This document shows positions 27,001-42,100 of a DNA stretch of 64,000 nt, one piece after another (position 1 is the stretch's first letter; each line of letters starts with the position of its first letter). The position numbers and the translations under genes are program-made. Under the pieces are notes generated by a model. It searched no databases and had not been told where the DNA came from. It saw nothing but the letters and a program-made list of their open reading frames with translations. This DNA is from Salticus scenicus (Eukaryota > Arthropoda > Arachnida > Araneae > Salticidae): the NCBI GenBank assembly GCA_963930645.1, contig OZ005650.1:64546718-64610717 (forward strand). Direction: 5' to 3'.

Positions 27001-29850
27001 GAGATATTGAACAATTCTACTTCTTTATAGGTTCTAGAATCTAATTATAAGTAAGTTTTAAAAAAATAATATCGACATTTATGTTGCTGATGGGGGAAAA
27101 AGATGGAAATCTCAAGAATTCTGCGATCTGTTTGATAGCCGATCGTTAACTGGGAGTAAGAGGAGAAGGGGGGGGGGGTCACCAAAAAATTACATGAGTG
27201 AGAAATATTGAAGAGTTCTACCTCTTTATAGGTTCTAGAATTTAATAAAGCATGTTTAAAATGAATATTGACATTTATGTTGTGGATGGAAAAACATTGA
27301 AAATCGCTATCTTTCCTGCCAAAATCGAGAGATTTGGAATTGCTGCATAATGCTGATTTGGAAATAATCTGCAGACTAAAAAAAAAATCTGCGACGGACG
27401 TCGCGCGTCTCGCATTTTCTGCTATTGGGCTTACAACAAGTCTAAAAGCTTCATCATAGTCTAAGCCTTATTTTTGACTATATATTTGTTGCATAGTATT
27501 GGCTCTTACAAAAGTGAGTCTTGATGACAAATTAGGCAACATTCTTGGTGACTTGCAACCTAACTTGATAGAAAATGGTAGTTTAAGGTTGCCAAAAATC
27601 TCAAAAGCCTAGCTAAATTATAAACAATTATTGGATTTTCGTAGCATAATTTATAGATTTCTCACACCATGACTATTGGAGGATTCACTCATGAATGGAG
27701 TTACACACTGCAAGAAGCTGTTCATTATTGTTTCTAAACAAGCAACATTCATGCTGTGTAACACAGTCTTCATGACTTGCCTTGAAACAAGCCTAAAAGT
27801 TTCATCACAGTCTAAGCTTTATTTTTGACTATATATACCTTTATTGCATGTTATTGGCTCTGATAAAAGTCAGCCTTGGCAACATTCTTGGCGATTCGAA
27901 ACCTAATTTGGCAGAAAATGGTAATTTAAGGTTGCCAAAATCTAGAAAGCCTATATCAATTAGAAACAAAGTTATTGAATTTTTCTAGTATAATTTATAG
28001 ACTTCTCACGCCCTGACTATTGGAGGATTCACTCCTGAATGGAGTTTAGTTGCATCCAGACATTTGAATTGTATTTGTCACTGACAGACACTGCAAGAAG
28101 CTGATCATTATTGTTTCTATACAAGCAATACTCATGCTATGCAATGTAAAACATATAAGTTTTCTATGATTTTTGTGGCACAAATAACAGAACATTTTTA
28201 AGATATTCATACAAATAAAAGAGAATTTGTCAACCAGAACAGTCTTCATGACTTTTGTGGCACAAGTGCATTAAATCTTGCAACAAGCCTAAAAATTTCA
28301 TGATAGTCTAAGCCTTATGTTTGATTGTATATGCCTTTATTGCATGTATATCCATTGGCTCCTAAAAAGGTCAGTCTTGACAACAAACTAGGCAATATTC
28401 TTGGTGATTTGCAACCTAATTTGACAGAAGATGGTAGTTTAAGGTTGCCAAAATCAAGAAGGCTTGTCTTAATTACAAGCAAAGTTATTGGATTTTCCAG
28501 TATAATTTATAGATTTCTACCACCCTGAATATTGAAGAATTCACTCAAGAATGGAATTTAGTTGAATTCAGACATTTGAACTGCATTTGTCACTACAGAC
28601 ACTGCAAGAAGCTGTTCATTATTGTTTCTAAACACGCAATATTCATGCTATGCAGTGTATAACACACAGTTTTCATGACTTTTGTGGCACAAATAACAAA
28701 TCATTTTTAGGATATTCATACAAATAAAAGAGCATTTGTGAACCAGAGCTTGCTCATTTATTTATGAACCATAATATATATTACAATTTTAAACAGAATT
28801 ATAACTTAAAATTTAAAAGAATATTTTTTTCTAGAAGTTTTTAAAATGTAGATTATATAGAAGCTACATTTAACACAACAGGATTTTTTTTTAAATGACA
28901 AGAAATTTTATATTACTACATAATAAAAAATTCTTACTTCCAGGTTCTACAGGTGATTGTAAAAGTTTTTCAAATGAAAGAAAACCAGATGTTGGTATTG
29001 TAGCAAGGGATAGGTGCTTGAAATAAAAAAAATAATAAATAATTTTTTTTAATATTATATTACACAAACATATGCTTAACTTTTTCCAAAGAAAAAAAAA
29101 AAATGTTTGTAAATATTAAAAAAAAAAAAAAAAAACGACTTACATTTGAATATGTTAACACTAGGTATCTTATGACAAATTAAAGTTTAAATTATAATTA
29201 AGATATCTAAAGAAAATGTATATAACTGGTATTATGCCATTAGGTGGCATTTTAGCAGTGCAGTTATTCATTCAATTGTTTTATGAGAGTTGGGGGGGGG
29301 GGGACACACTAAGAATTTACAATTTTAACAATTTATCTTAAAGACAAAATAAATCAAAAGTAAGTAATCATAAAATGTTTTTGTAGAAAAATTTATTAAT
29401 AACCAGTTTCATTTTATACTTGTGTGAAAAATTAAAGCAACAGCCTGTTTTCTCAATTCTCTTCTTTTGCATATAATTTTTAAAACTAGCATATAAAATT
29501 TGGATGGCATGTTTGTTATCAAATCATTAATCAAATTTTATAGAACTTTAACATAAGTAATAATTTGTAAATTGACATCAATTCAATTTTTCTCAAAAGT
29601 AAGCTTTGGAAGAAATGAAAAATTTAAACAGATTTAAAAAAGAAAACTAAACGAGAAATGGTGTTATGGATATATTGCAGATAGGTGAAGATACACACAG
29701 TGGCAGATCCAGAACTTGACTTTGGGGGGGGGGGGGCTAAGATTTTTCAAAGTGTTATTCTAGACCCCCCCCCCCCTAAATCCGCCACTGGATACACATA
29801 CCTCTAAATATTAAACTAAAATAGGATTTTTCTTCCTGTATTCACTATTC

Positions 29851-29881
<31 letters not shown>

Positions 29882-31048
29882 GGACTCAAAAATTATAATT
29901 ATTAATTTATAAACTATGAACATAGTCAGAATAATAAAAATATCAATAAATAATTTGATAATGAACATCTCATTCCAAATTTCTTGTTGTACATACAAAA
30001 AAAAAAAAAAAGAAAAAAAATCTTACATACAAAATGAAAAAAGAAGAAAAGTGAAAGTGAATATTGGAAGAAAAACAACTGAGGTTTAATTTGACATTTG
30101 GAGGTATGTGTATCTTCACCTATCTCTATGCATCTTTAACATCATTTTCCATTTAGTTTTCTTTCCTTGAATTGTTGAAAGTTTTCATTTCTTTTTAGAA
30201 ATTTCTATTCATCAACCTTGAAAATTCAATTCAGATAAACTGGAGTGGAAGGCTGATTTTTATACCAACTATGTGAAAAATACCAGAGCCGGAAATTGAA
30301 CCCAGGCTCCGAATCCTGAGCATCCATGTGTCAAATGTAGGGCCCAGATTAGATTCCCGGCTCTGGTATTTTTCACATAGTAGGTATAAAAATCAACCTT
30401 CTACTCCAGTTTATCTAAAATGTTTTCATTTCTTCCAAAACAGACATTTGAGAAAAACTGAATATCAGTTTAAAAATTATTTCCAATATCAGAGTTATAC
30501 AAAATTTGACTAATGATTTGATAATGAACATGCCATCCAAATTTTTTGTTTTTATGTTCACTTGTTTAAAAATTATGTGAAAAATAATAACATGAGGTTA
30601 CAGGTTGCTGCTTTAATTTTGCACACCAGTGTATTTTATTTTCTAACTTATATTATTAAAAAAAAAAAAAAAAAAGTTTGAAAGTTTAGTTTTTATATAA
30701 GCACATTATAAAATAAAACCTTTAATTTTATTTTGAAAACAAGAATAAATTTTAAGCCATTGATGAAACTTTTACAAAATACTCCCCACCCTCTTCCTTA
30801 AATACAGAAAGCAGGATAAGAAAAAGGGGGAATGAATCTGTTTTTGCTCCTCATTTTAAGATAATTTTAAAATTTGACCGCAATATGAAAGGATTTAAAA
30901 ATATTTATGATATTTTGTCTTTTAAATATTTTTTTAAATGATGTAAATTATGAATGAATAAAATTAAATAATAAAATTTTTATTGTACAATAATTTTTTA
31001 AAATAAAATGATTCAATAGTTTCAACAAAAATTTTGGCAAAGATGCTG

Positions 31049-31080
<32 letters not shown>

Positions 31081-34000
31081 TATAACAAATAACTTACTTT
31101 AATAGGAGTGTTTATTTCATCAGTATTCTCTGATCCCTAAAAAAAAATAAATAAGTAATTAATAATAATAACTGTATTTCACGCACATAAATATTAAAAA
31201 CAGTTTAATGAGTCATAGAACTTTTATAAATAAATATTCAATATTTGCTGCAATAGATAAAGAATAAGTGCAAAAAATCATGCACTGTATATAAACTGTA
31301 GTCACCTTTCCAACAATAAATTGCATAGAAATAAACTTAATTATTTCAATAATAAAGAGTATCAAATATCCTGAAAGTCAAGTCCATTAAATAACAAGAA
31401 GGATCCCTACAAGATTGAGATCTTTTAGCAACAGAATAATAATAATAATAATAATGTTACTCAGATTGTATCAACTGGTTTTAATTTAGTGTTTCGGAAA
31501 CAGTTTGAATTATCATAGATACTCATAGTCAATTTTTATCCATTGGGAAACCAATGAAGTGCCTCTAGAATTTACAAACACTTTCAATTGCTAATTTCTG
31601 ATTAGCTTGAAAGACTTACATAAAATTAAATTAAACTGCATTGCATTTAATCAACTGGCAATCACAACACATTACATACACACATACTTATATATGAAAG
31701 GGATAAATATAGATACATTTAAATAAGTAAAGACCCATTTTAAAATCTAGAAATCGCTAACAGTTTGTTTCATGGCAGAAGACTTCATAATGTGAAAGTC
31801 GAAATCTTATTCAACTTTAAGAAAAAAATTAGCTTAGTCAAGTGCTATTTGCAAGTATTTGCAGTTGGATCTTGCATATTAATTAATCCTAGATATCTGG
31901 AACATAAGTTAAAGGGACAGTCAGCAGTTTATTAACCCATTAGAATCGAGATCTAGCAATCTAAAAGCGAAAACTAAATAAATGGGAGAGTTTTCGTCAT
32001 GTAACAGTAGCTAACTAAATTCATGGCCTTGTAGGGTATTCCTGCGATGATTGGCTGTTGGCTACGCAGTCACCACATAATGCCTTTCGGGACTAAGACT
32101 CTGCTCAGGTTGCCTGCATTCACGGTCAAGACTGCATTTTTCGAGTAAATAAAGGATTATAGTTAACCTCAAAAGGACTTCTCATCATTTTCAAGGCATG
32201 CACATCCAGTACTACATCTCATTTTTAACACAGAAGCTGTCAAGACTTAAGTTTCGTGAGTGAAAGCCAAAAGCCAAATAGAAACACCAGTGTCCACCCC
32301 AATTCGTTTCATAGCTATATATTAATAGGCAAAAATGAAATTTATTGTATACTTTTAGCATATTAATTATGGGAGTAGAGGGTTGAATGAAAGTAATATT
32401 AGCGAAAAGTATAATTAGCCAGATTTGCAGAATACAAAAATTATTTTCTTACGGTATCAAGAAGGTTATTTAAAATACTTTTATTTTTCATGCACTTTTT
32501 TATTTTATACACATATTCTTTTGTATTAAAAAATTCCTTGAAAAGAAATTTGTTAAATACTTAAAATTCAAATAAAACCATGGACACAGTAATTTGTATA
32601 GATGTAGCATTCTTAAACTCTCGACTAGAGATTTTTTATTCTAAGAGGCAATGGACATTAGAGTGGTAAAAACGATTATGAGTGAATGAGTAGTAGATCA
32701 GTTTTATACTATTGAACATATATGCAAGTTAAAAAGGATTTGATTTATGAAAGTTCTATTTCTTTTTTTTTTTTTTCTATTTATTTATATCTTTTTTTTT
32801 TTGTGATTTTTGTCAGTTTTAATTTGAAGATACATTTTTTAGCTAAAACATAACACAGTTCAACTAACTGAAATTGACTATTTATTTTTAAATAAGTGGA
32901 TTTATTACTACATCTTCTGCATATATATAAAGAAAGTATAAGATTCGGAAAATTTTTCAATTTCCGGTTTTTGATGAATTTACACATTTTGAGATTTCTG
33001 GAACATGACTGAATATTGATTAAATTTTTGTTCATGTTAATTAGTAGGTGGCGCTGTCATATAAAATGATAAAAAAGAAAGTATTGGATTCATGAATATT
33101 TTTGACTTATGGTTTTTGATGAATTTATGCACTTTGAGCTATCCTAAACATAATTCGCTCATTTTTAGAAAATGACTATTTGTCTGTGTGTGGTAGGGAA
33201 TGAATAACATGATTCGCTCATTTTTAGAAAATGACTATTTGTCTGTGTGTGGTAGGGAATGAATAACATGATTCGCTCAGTTTTAGAAAATGACTATTTG
33301 TCTTTGTGTGTAGTAGGATGATGTGTTAGGGAAATTTTGTAGTATCTCATGAATAAATGGGCAGAATTTAAGTACGATTGATTATTGGTTAGACCTTGAT
33401 TTAAATGGTGCTTTATTAGCTGTAGGAATATATCCCCCAATAAGTGGTACTGTTATGTTGTGATTCACCCCATGTAAGTCAAGGTCATATCTCAACTTCT
33501 GTAGTGATAAATGCACCAAACATGGTATATGACATGGACATTATGTAAAATTATGCTGTTTTAATTTGGATGCATATTGGCCGACAAGTGCCATTGCTGT
33601 GCTGCAATTTAATTTCATTTATGAGAAGGCAATTAGTTTGCTTAAAAAAGTGGTTGAGTTTCAACCACTGGGCAATATTAGTATATATTAAATTTCATAT
33701 TTTGAATGCCAAATATGAAAAATAATAGCCAAATTACATTGATACTTGTTCATTAATGCCACGAAACGATATCCAACAACATTAATTTTTTTAAATGTCA
33801 TGTTTTTATGCTATATGTAAAATTTTTATCCATTTTATATAACTTCAATTTTGTATAAATTTAAAATAATACAAATTAAATTTCAGATTTACTTTTACCT
33901 TATGATATATTTACTCGGCATATACATTTGTATTAGTTCACAAATAATATATATCAAATTGAATCAAATCATCTGATTAATTACAAAAAAAAAAAAAAAA

Positions 34001-37000
34001 AAAAATCTTTAAGAATTCTCAATGAAAATTGCTAACAATCCAACAGGATATTCATTTCGAGCAATAGCAAATAAGAATTTACTGTTTGAAAAAAAAGAAA
34101 AAAAAAAGCTGTTCTACTGCAATTTAGCGACTATTTCTGAAAAAATACTATACTTGATTACATCTTATGCTCTTTTTTTTTTTTTAAACCTGAGACAATT
34201 TGTAATTATCACTCGCAACAGCTTCCTAGTTAGTTTGAAAGTTTAATTTTAAAACTTGATTCTTTACTTCAAATTCCCTGATATAAATTGATATAAGGAA
34301 AAATTAGAACACATGAAATTTGCTCCTCTCTTTTGAATGCAGAGACAAAATGATATTTTGTATCTGCATTCGAATGAGGTCCTTTTTTGGAGAGCAAACA
34401 AGTATTAATTTAGACGCTTACATGCCTTTAAAATATATGTTAGTAATACAAATATGTTCACCAATTAAAAAATAAAAAGAATGAATATATATATACTTGA
34501 ATTAGAAATAGTTGACAATCTTGCAAAGTGCTAAAATAATTATAGAATAAATCTGAATGTCTTTAAACAAGCTAAATATAACATTATTAAAAGGACTAGA
34601 AAAAGTAAAAATGAACTGCAGATATAGCAGTAACAATCATACTGCTAACAAGACCCATGTTATTTTCTCTCTCCTCCTCCCACTTACTCATTCTCTCTAA
34701 CACACACAAAGCAGGAACCTAAACACCCTAAAAAATTATATTTCAGCATAATTTTTGCTTGTATGTCTTGAAATCAATACTTATTTCATACACATTTTTC
34801 ATGAGCTGAAATCCATTCAACAATCATGAACATTTTGGAATTACATATCCTCTGGTCTATCGCAAATCTTACAAAATAAATTAAGTGATGATGTCAAGAA
34901 ATTAATTGAAAAGCATAATAGGCATTTAAATTAAACAGAACTAACTTCTCCCTCCTGTCTTTCTTGAGATAAGAGATCAAAAGAAGTAGCACTGTCTTGA
35001 GGTGAAGGTGTGATAGGCAAACCTTGTAATTTCTGCTGATCTCTTTGTAGTCGAGATATTTCAACATCAGCAGCATCCAGTTGCTTTTGGAGATCATTAA
35101 CAATCTTTTTGTGTTCTTCGCTCATTATTTTAATTTGTTTCTATAAAATAAACAGTGAAAAAGAATAATGCATGCATCATAAAACTATTTAACAACAAAA
35201 TATAATAAACATATATAAAATAAGCATATTATATTAAACATGCAGAATAGTATAATAAAACAGAAATTGAAAGTAGAAATAAATAGAATAGTAATTATTT
35301 ATATTAACTTTCAGTGTATACTTGAAACAATAATAAAATAATTAAATCACACATATAATTGATTAGTGTTATACAGGGGTGCAGAGTATGTCCGAACACG
35401 CAAACGATGTTCGGGGGGAAAATTCTGGCTGTCTGGGGGAAATTTTGAATGTTTATCATCTTAGAATAAAATAAAAATGAAAACGGAAGTTAAAAAAAAA
35501 AAAAAAAAAAAAAATACTGAAAAAATAAACTTTGTAATATTAAACTACAAATTAACAGCTGCATTCTTCTGTTACAAGTGTATTACCTTTAAATACCCAT
35601 TACCCCCCCCCCCCCCATTAAAAAAAAAAACAAACTTTCAGATAATAGGTTGATGCGTTTTTTGGGGGGAAATTTAGAATGTGTTCTGGGGAAATTTCAG
35701 AGGTCTGAACATTTTCTGCACCCCTGGTGTTATACAAGTATATTTAATTATGAGATGCACAAAAAAACTTCTACATTAAAAAAAATTAATACATCTTACC
35801 AATATCTTTCTTATCAGTACCCATCACTAATTTTCCTCATTCATATTTCATAATTATTTTTAGTTTTTGTTTATAATTTTTTTAGCTACTTTTGTTACAC
35901 TTCTGTGATAGTGGTTTAAAATTTTTTAAAATTGTATGCTTATTCTTTTAAGATAGATAGCAAGAGAAAAATAGAGGGAACTCACTTTAACTATGCTAAG
36001 TAATCTGGCAATACCTAACAATATTAATTATTCCAGGAGAGTCACGTTTTTTTTATTATATTAAGCCTGCGACTCAGGCCTACAGACAAATTTATGTTTA
36101 AGAAGAATTACATGTTATATCATCGCTTAATTACATGTAATAACAGGTATTATTTTTGAAAAATTCTTCTATATATATAATAAAAATGTTGTACAGGAGA
36201 ATGACAGTCTAAAATAACACATACCCCATTTAAAATTTTAAAACTATGATAAAAACGCTTGGTGATTCAGATCTTCACATCACTCTATGAAACCAAGAAA
36301 ATGGTGTCAATAATTAATATTGTTATGCATCAGGCTAAAAATCCTTTTTTTTTTTTCTTTTTCTCTAAGTCAAGAGAACATGAAAACCTAAGAAAAAAAT
36401 TTAAAATGATATACCTCGATAAATTAAATGGTTAAATGGATAAAAAAAATATTACATTACACCTTTAGGTGTATATAGTTTACTACTATTTTAATTGGTG
36501 AAATGTTGATCGGAAATTTTAAATAAATAAAATTTGAGAAAAAGTTTTGGACAGGCCAGGAGAGTGACATTCCAATCATTTAATTTTTTTTTTTTATTAA
36601 ATAGTAAATGAGTACTATTTTTTATATCTATTGGAATACACTGAAAAAAGTGTGTCTTAAAAAAAAAATAAATAAATAAATAAAATTCCTACATTTAGCC
36701 ATTTTTGTAATATTTTGCTCGGACATGATATTGTTAGGTTTCTGGAGATTCACCCATATATTTATTCACATTACTGTTTGCTTTAACAACGATCTCACTA
36801 TTTATTCATTGTAAAACATTTAAAATTCTAGGGCATTTAGCTAAATCATCAATACTATTATGTGGTAATAGCTGCAATACCTATCATGATTTAAAATCAA
36901 TATCTTTTAAATGCAAACATATAAATAATAAATAAACCTATATAAACAAAGAGAATTGTCTGTCAGTGTATCAATATTCTGTAATGTTTCATAAAGTATC

Positions 37001-39115
37001 TGTCTGCACTCTAAGAGCTCAGGCTACTGACAGTGGCGGATTTAAGGGGGGGGGGGGGGCTAGGGGGCTGAACCCCCCCCCCCCCTAAAACACTGACATT
37101 CACAATTGAATATTGCAATTGCAAATTTTTTATTGGTCTAGAATAACACTTTGAAAAATCTTAGCCCCCCCCCCCCCCCAAAGTCAAGTTCTGGATCCGC
37201 CACTGGCTACTGATCCTAGAGCTACAAATTTGGTAGAAGGTTTAAACCCTAGAGGGGTACACCATATCAAGTTTTTTTTTTTTTTTTAGCTTGAATTTTT
37301 TTTTCTTTTCAATTTCATCCATTGATTATTCTATTTCCTTTTCTTAAATTTATTTTTTCACATCAATCCTCTGTATTCCTTAGCAACGGCTATTACACTA
37401 TTATTTATTTTTTATTTAAAGGAGATTTTTTTTATTTTAAATTATTAATGTAATAGTCGGTATCAAATGGTAATATAGTAATATGGATTAAGCTCATTAA
37501 ATTTAATTAAAAATTATAACAATTACTTTATGTATAGCTTTTATAACATAACTAAACATAATGTTACAAATTTATTATACTTATAATTTTATTATTACAG
37601 AGCAAGAGCTAGAAAACTTCAGTGACTAGATCTCACTAATATATAGTGTCAAAACTAAAATGTTTAATGGATGCTGATGCATAACCATCAGTAAAATCGT
37701 AGTTTTTGAATAATAGCAGCCTCACTTGTCATCTGATAAATAAATATATTGAAGTGCCCAGAAAAGGCATTGCTAGAAGTGAGAGCTTGGTCCCGACATA
37801 GAACAGGCAGAAAAGACACTGCCAAAAACGCAGTGGGTATCTAAAAGTGAGGTTCAAAGCGATTTCAGTGGAATTTTTTTTTACATTTTTTTTATCTATA
37901 AAGTGACATAAAAAATAGTGATTCAATTTTAAGAATTCATTATACTGACAGCAGCAAAGCAGGTAAAGCCTGCTAGTAAAAAGTAGTGTGAATTAAAATG
38001 AAGAAGCGAAAATGCAATAACAGTAAATTATATTTACTTACTTTGTAAGTTGCCACTAACATTTCATTCTGCAAAAGATGTTGAGAAGATAATTCTTCCT
38101 GTGCAGCACGAAGTCTATTTTTCTCTAAATTAATAAGCTCTAATCTAAAAAAATGAATGTGAAAAGCTTTATATTTATCCAAATATATATATTTTAAAAA
38201 TAACAGGAGTAGTTTAAGATAATTTTATTTGCTCTTTTATTTTCTATAGTGGAGGGTATTCAATGAAGAAGATAAAAGCTTATAGTGAAGCATGTGTTCT
38301 TCATAGAAAAACAGCATTCTTGAAGTTTTAAAAAGAAACATCATTCAATCTTGTTTCTTGTCATCTCTTGGAAGATTGAAAAATGTTAAGGCACATACAG
38401 TATTTGAAAGAGTATCAAGCATATCATTTAAAATATAATTTACAAGAAAGAGTCCAAATTTTGAAACCTTTAATCAGTATGCTGTAATGTTTCATAAAGT
38501 GACAAGAAAGAAAGAAAAGGAAGTAAGGGTTATAATGAATTTAAAAAATGAAAAACATTTCTTAAATTATAGTACAAAAAAATTTTGCCCAACTCTTCCA
38601 TAAAACCAATTATATACTATTGTTAGAAGAAAGAAAGTAAAAAAAATTGGATGACACCTATTGTTATTTTTAAATCAAATTCTTCCATTGGTGTATATTC
38701 CTCCATATGGTAACAGTAAACATTTGTGCAAACTCCAATTCAAACACTTTTATTGGAAAATATTACATCTATTATTATATAGCCTCTTATTGTATAAATT
38801 TTGGATTATTGCGAAGATTCATAATTAATAATACTTCAATAAAATCTCGCTTGTCCTCTGAATTAAAATCCCCACTAACACCATTTTTCATTCTTCGTTT
38901 TTACCTAAAGTTCTTGCAAAGTAGCATTTATACAATTTTGCAGACGATAAGACAAAAATAAAAAAAATAACAATATTTAATTGACATTAATATTTAAATA
39001 AAATATAGCTTGAAAAATATAAACTAATATAGAAAATGAAAAGTATATACATCTGCCATATATCTTTTAAAATAATTAATATTTCATTTTTTTAAATAAA
39101 AAACAATCAAAAGGG

Positions 39116-39148
<33 letters not shown>

Positions 39149-42100
39149 GAAAGACAAATTAAAGCATAACTACACAATTTTTTCCTTCCCTTTCTTTCTT
39201 TTTATTTGGCTATAAATTATTTATTTAATGTTTTTGCCAAAGAAATTAAAAAGAAAAACTATTCTCATTTGGTGTATACTGCCTGAGAGAAATAGGCCTT
39301 TGTTCTAAAAATAAGTCAATAAGGTTAAAAAGAGAGAAAAAAAAAAGCACCTGTGATTCCACTCTTTATCTTTTTTATCTCTATCTTCAATAAGTTTATC
39401 ATATCTTTGTGAAAGGCTGTTGTATTCTTCTTGTAATGTATCATATTCTAATGACAGAGCAGAAATTTTTTCACTGAAATGAGATTTTCATACAGAAAAA
39501 TTTAATAAATAAATTAATAAAATATAAATGTTGAAGCAAAAATTTAACAAGTGGCTACATTAAACTGGTTAGTTTCAAAATACAGCTCAAATTCATTTTT
39601 GAGAAAACAATTCAAATAATTCTTTTATAACAAGAAAATATATTAATAAATTTTGCTTGATTTATGAAAAAAAAAAAAAAAAAAAAATTAGTAAAGATTA
39701 CTTTGCAATTCAGTGTTTTGAAATACTGCTGTCGAAAGTAGGCAGGCCAGCCTTCAGGGTAATGCACCCTCATCTCCATAAAGTAAACTACATAATTTTT
39801 TATTCTTTTAAACGAAAGAGTGAAACAAAAGTTTGGTACTTTTGATAATTAAAATTATATTACTTTTACAAAAAATATTATGCTTACACTTTATTTTTGT
39901 GATTTTTAATTGAGAAAAAATGACTTTAATTGTAAAATAAAAATAGATGCATGTTTGTTTCAATATTTCTGTTAAACTGCAGTTTGTTTAGTTATTGAGA
40001 ACTATTTACAATTTTTTTTTCTTCACTATCTTCTGCACAGTGATTGAAGAATGAAAACGAAGGGGGGTAAATTAATCCTTAAACAGGGCCTCTAAAATAA
40101 AAATCTTTTGAATTGCTACTTTCAAAACATATGTAATCATCAAATATTGGATGCAAGCAAGACTGCAGCAAGAAAAAAATTTCAGAGGGGGTTCAAACTT
40201 TAGTACTTAATATTAAGTTTTAAAAATGATGTACAACTCAAAATTTTTTGACAAATTTCAAAATTTCGTGGAGGTCTGAAGCCCCCCCCCCCCCCCTTCT
40301 TTCCTTGGCTACAGCCTTGCACACAAGAAAGCAGAGGAAAAGGAACAGAATTAATTATTCAATACTGCATAATTGTTAAATTTTAGATTTATTTTTTACA
40401 TTACATTATCTTACACTCATATTATATAAATTTACCTGGCATACACATTTACCTTACCTTAGTTTGCAGATGATATAAATAAAATGAAGTCATATTAGAA
40501 AAGGGGTGAAAGTTTTCTGTCTTTTGACGGAACTCTTCCACCAGTATTTTTTAGCAATAATAGCCATCCTATTTAATCGGAGTATATCAGTTTAAAAATA
40601 CACCCAATTTTTCTAAATAAATATATATTAGTACTGATGACGAAAACACTTTCACTCCTGTATTAGGATATTTGATTAATTGAAATAAACATGGAAATAA
40701 ATAGATTATATGCAGCCCTCTTAGCAACTGTAGATGAAAACTGCAATCACAAAATTGCCAATTTGAGATATTGTAAAAATTACAGAAATGCTAGAAAAAA
40801 TGACTTATTTTTAGTATTTTTTCATGCTTTTTCTAGTGAAACCCAGCAGTTAATATTTCTGGAAAATTCTATAATTAATAAAATTTTATGCAAGTAACTT
40901 TTTCAAGAAAATCAACGAAAGAGTTTCCTAGTGTGTAAATACCGATTTTTCAAATAAATTTTACATTTGTTTGTTTAATTTCTACTTCCTGTTTAGCAGA
41001 GGTACAACAAGCTCTAAGAAAACTGGCAAATATGAAATTGATTAGTTTCTTTAATGTTCCATTTTAATTCTCCGAACATAGTATACTTAGTTTTCATACA
41101 CATTTTGAAGTATTAGACAACAGAGCAGCAAGTTAGCTTTTATTCAATAACTGAATTTATATTATTTTCTTAAATATACATGGATAACTTCAGTGAGAAA
41201 TATTTTCTGAAGGTAAGTTACATCTTGATGGTAAGTTAAGTTATTTGACATTTTTTGTGACAAATTCACTGCAATTTTCAGACACTGAATGTATTTAATC
41301 TTATGTCAAACTACATAGTTTATCATGATACTAAAAAAAAACTGGTATACAATCAATATCTAAATTTGAAAACTTCTTCATACACACCATAAAATTAATA
41401 AAAGCACTACCGGTTTCGAAAGGACGAGGCCTTTCTTCTTCAGGTGCAAAATATGTGCTACTACCTTGAAGGCAAGACAAAAGCAAAGCAAGGTCTTGCT
41501 TTTGCCTCCAAGGTAATAGCATGTGTTTTGCACCTGAAAAAAGCCTCATCCTTTCAAAACTAGTAGTGTTTTCATTAATTTTATGGCGTGTGAAGAAGTG
41601 TTTAGGTTTAGATATATAGTTTATATTAGCTCTATTATGTGTCCCGCTTAAATATTTAGAATCAATGTATAAATTTTGTATCATTATTGGAATATATAAA
41701 AAAGAAATTCAAGATGCTCAGGGAACACTATTTTAGCCATAAATAAAATAATAAATTTTTCAGTTTTTAAAGTTGATCTTAAAAGTCTTGTAAGCATGTT
41801 TGATTGTACTTCGGCTTTCAGGGGCAAACTGAAAGAATAGTTGAAATCTGTAAATGCCTCTGTAAATTAAATCTTAATGCCAAAATCCTTTTCAAAATAA
41901 TAACTTTCTTTCGGCTTTTAAAGTAATTTTTGATGATCGAAATGCAATTCTCAATCATCTGCAGCTTTAAGACACATGAAATTTATCCTGTTCAAAGCTG
42001 TTGTTCTTCTGATAGAGTTTCCAGAGATCACAAACCATTTTAGCCATCTAGAAGTTATGTTTTGCCTTAACATGAAAAAGTGCAGTTAAAAAATACCTAA

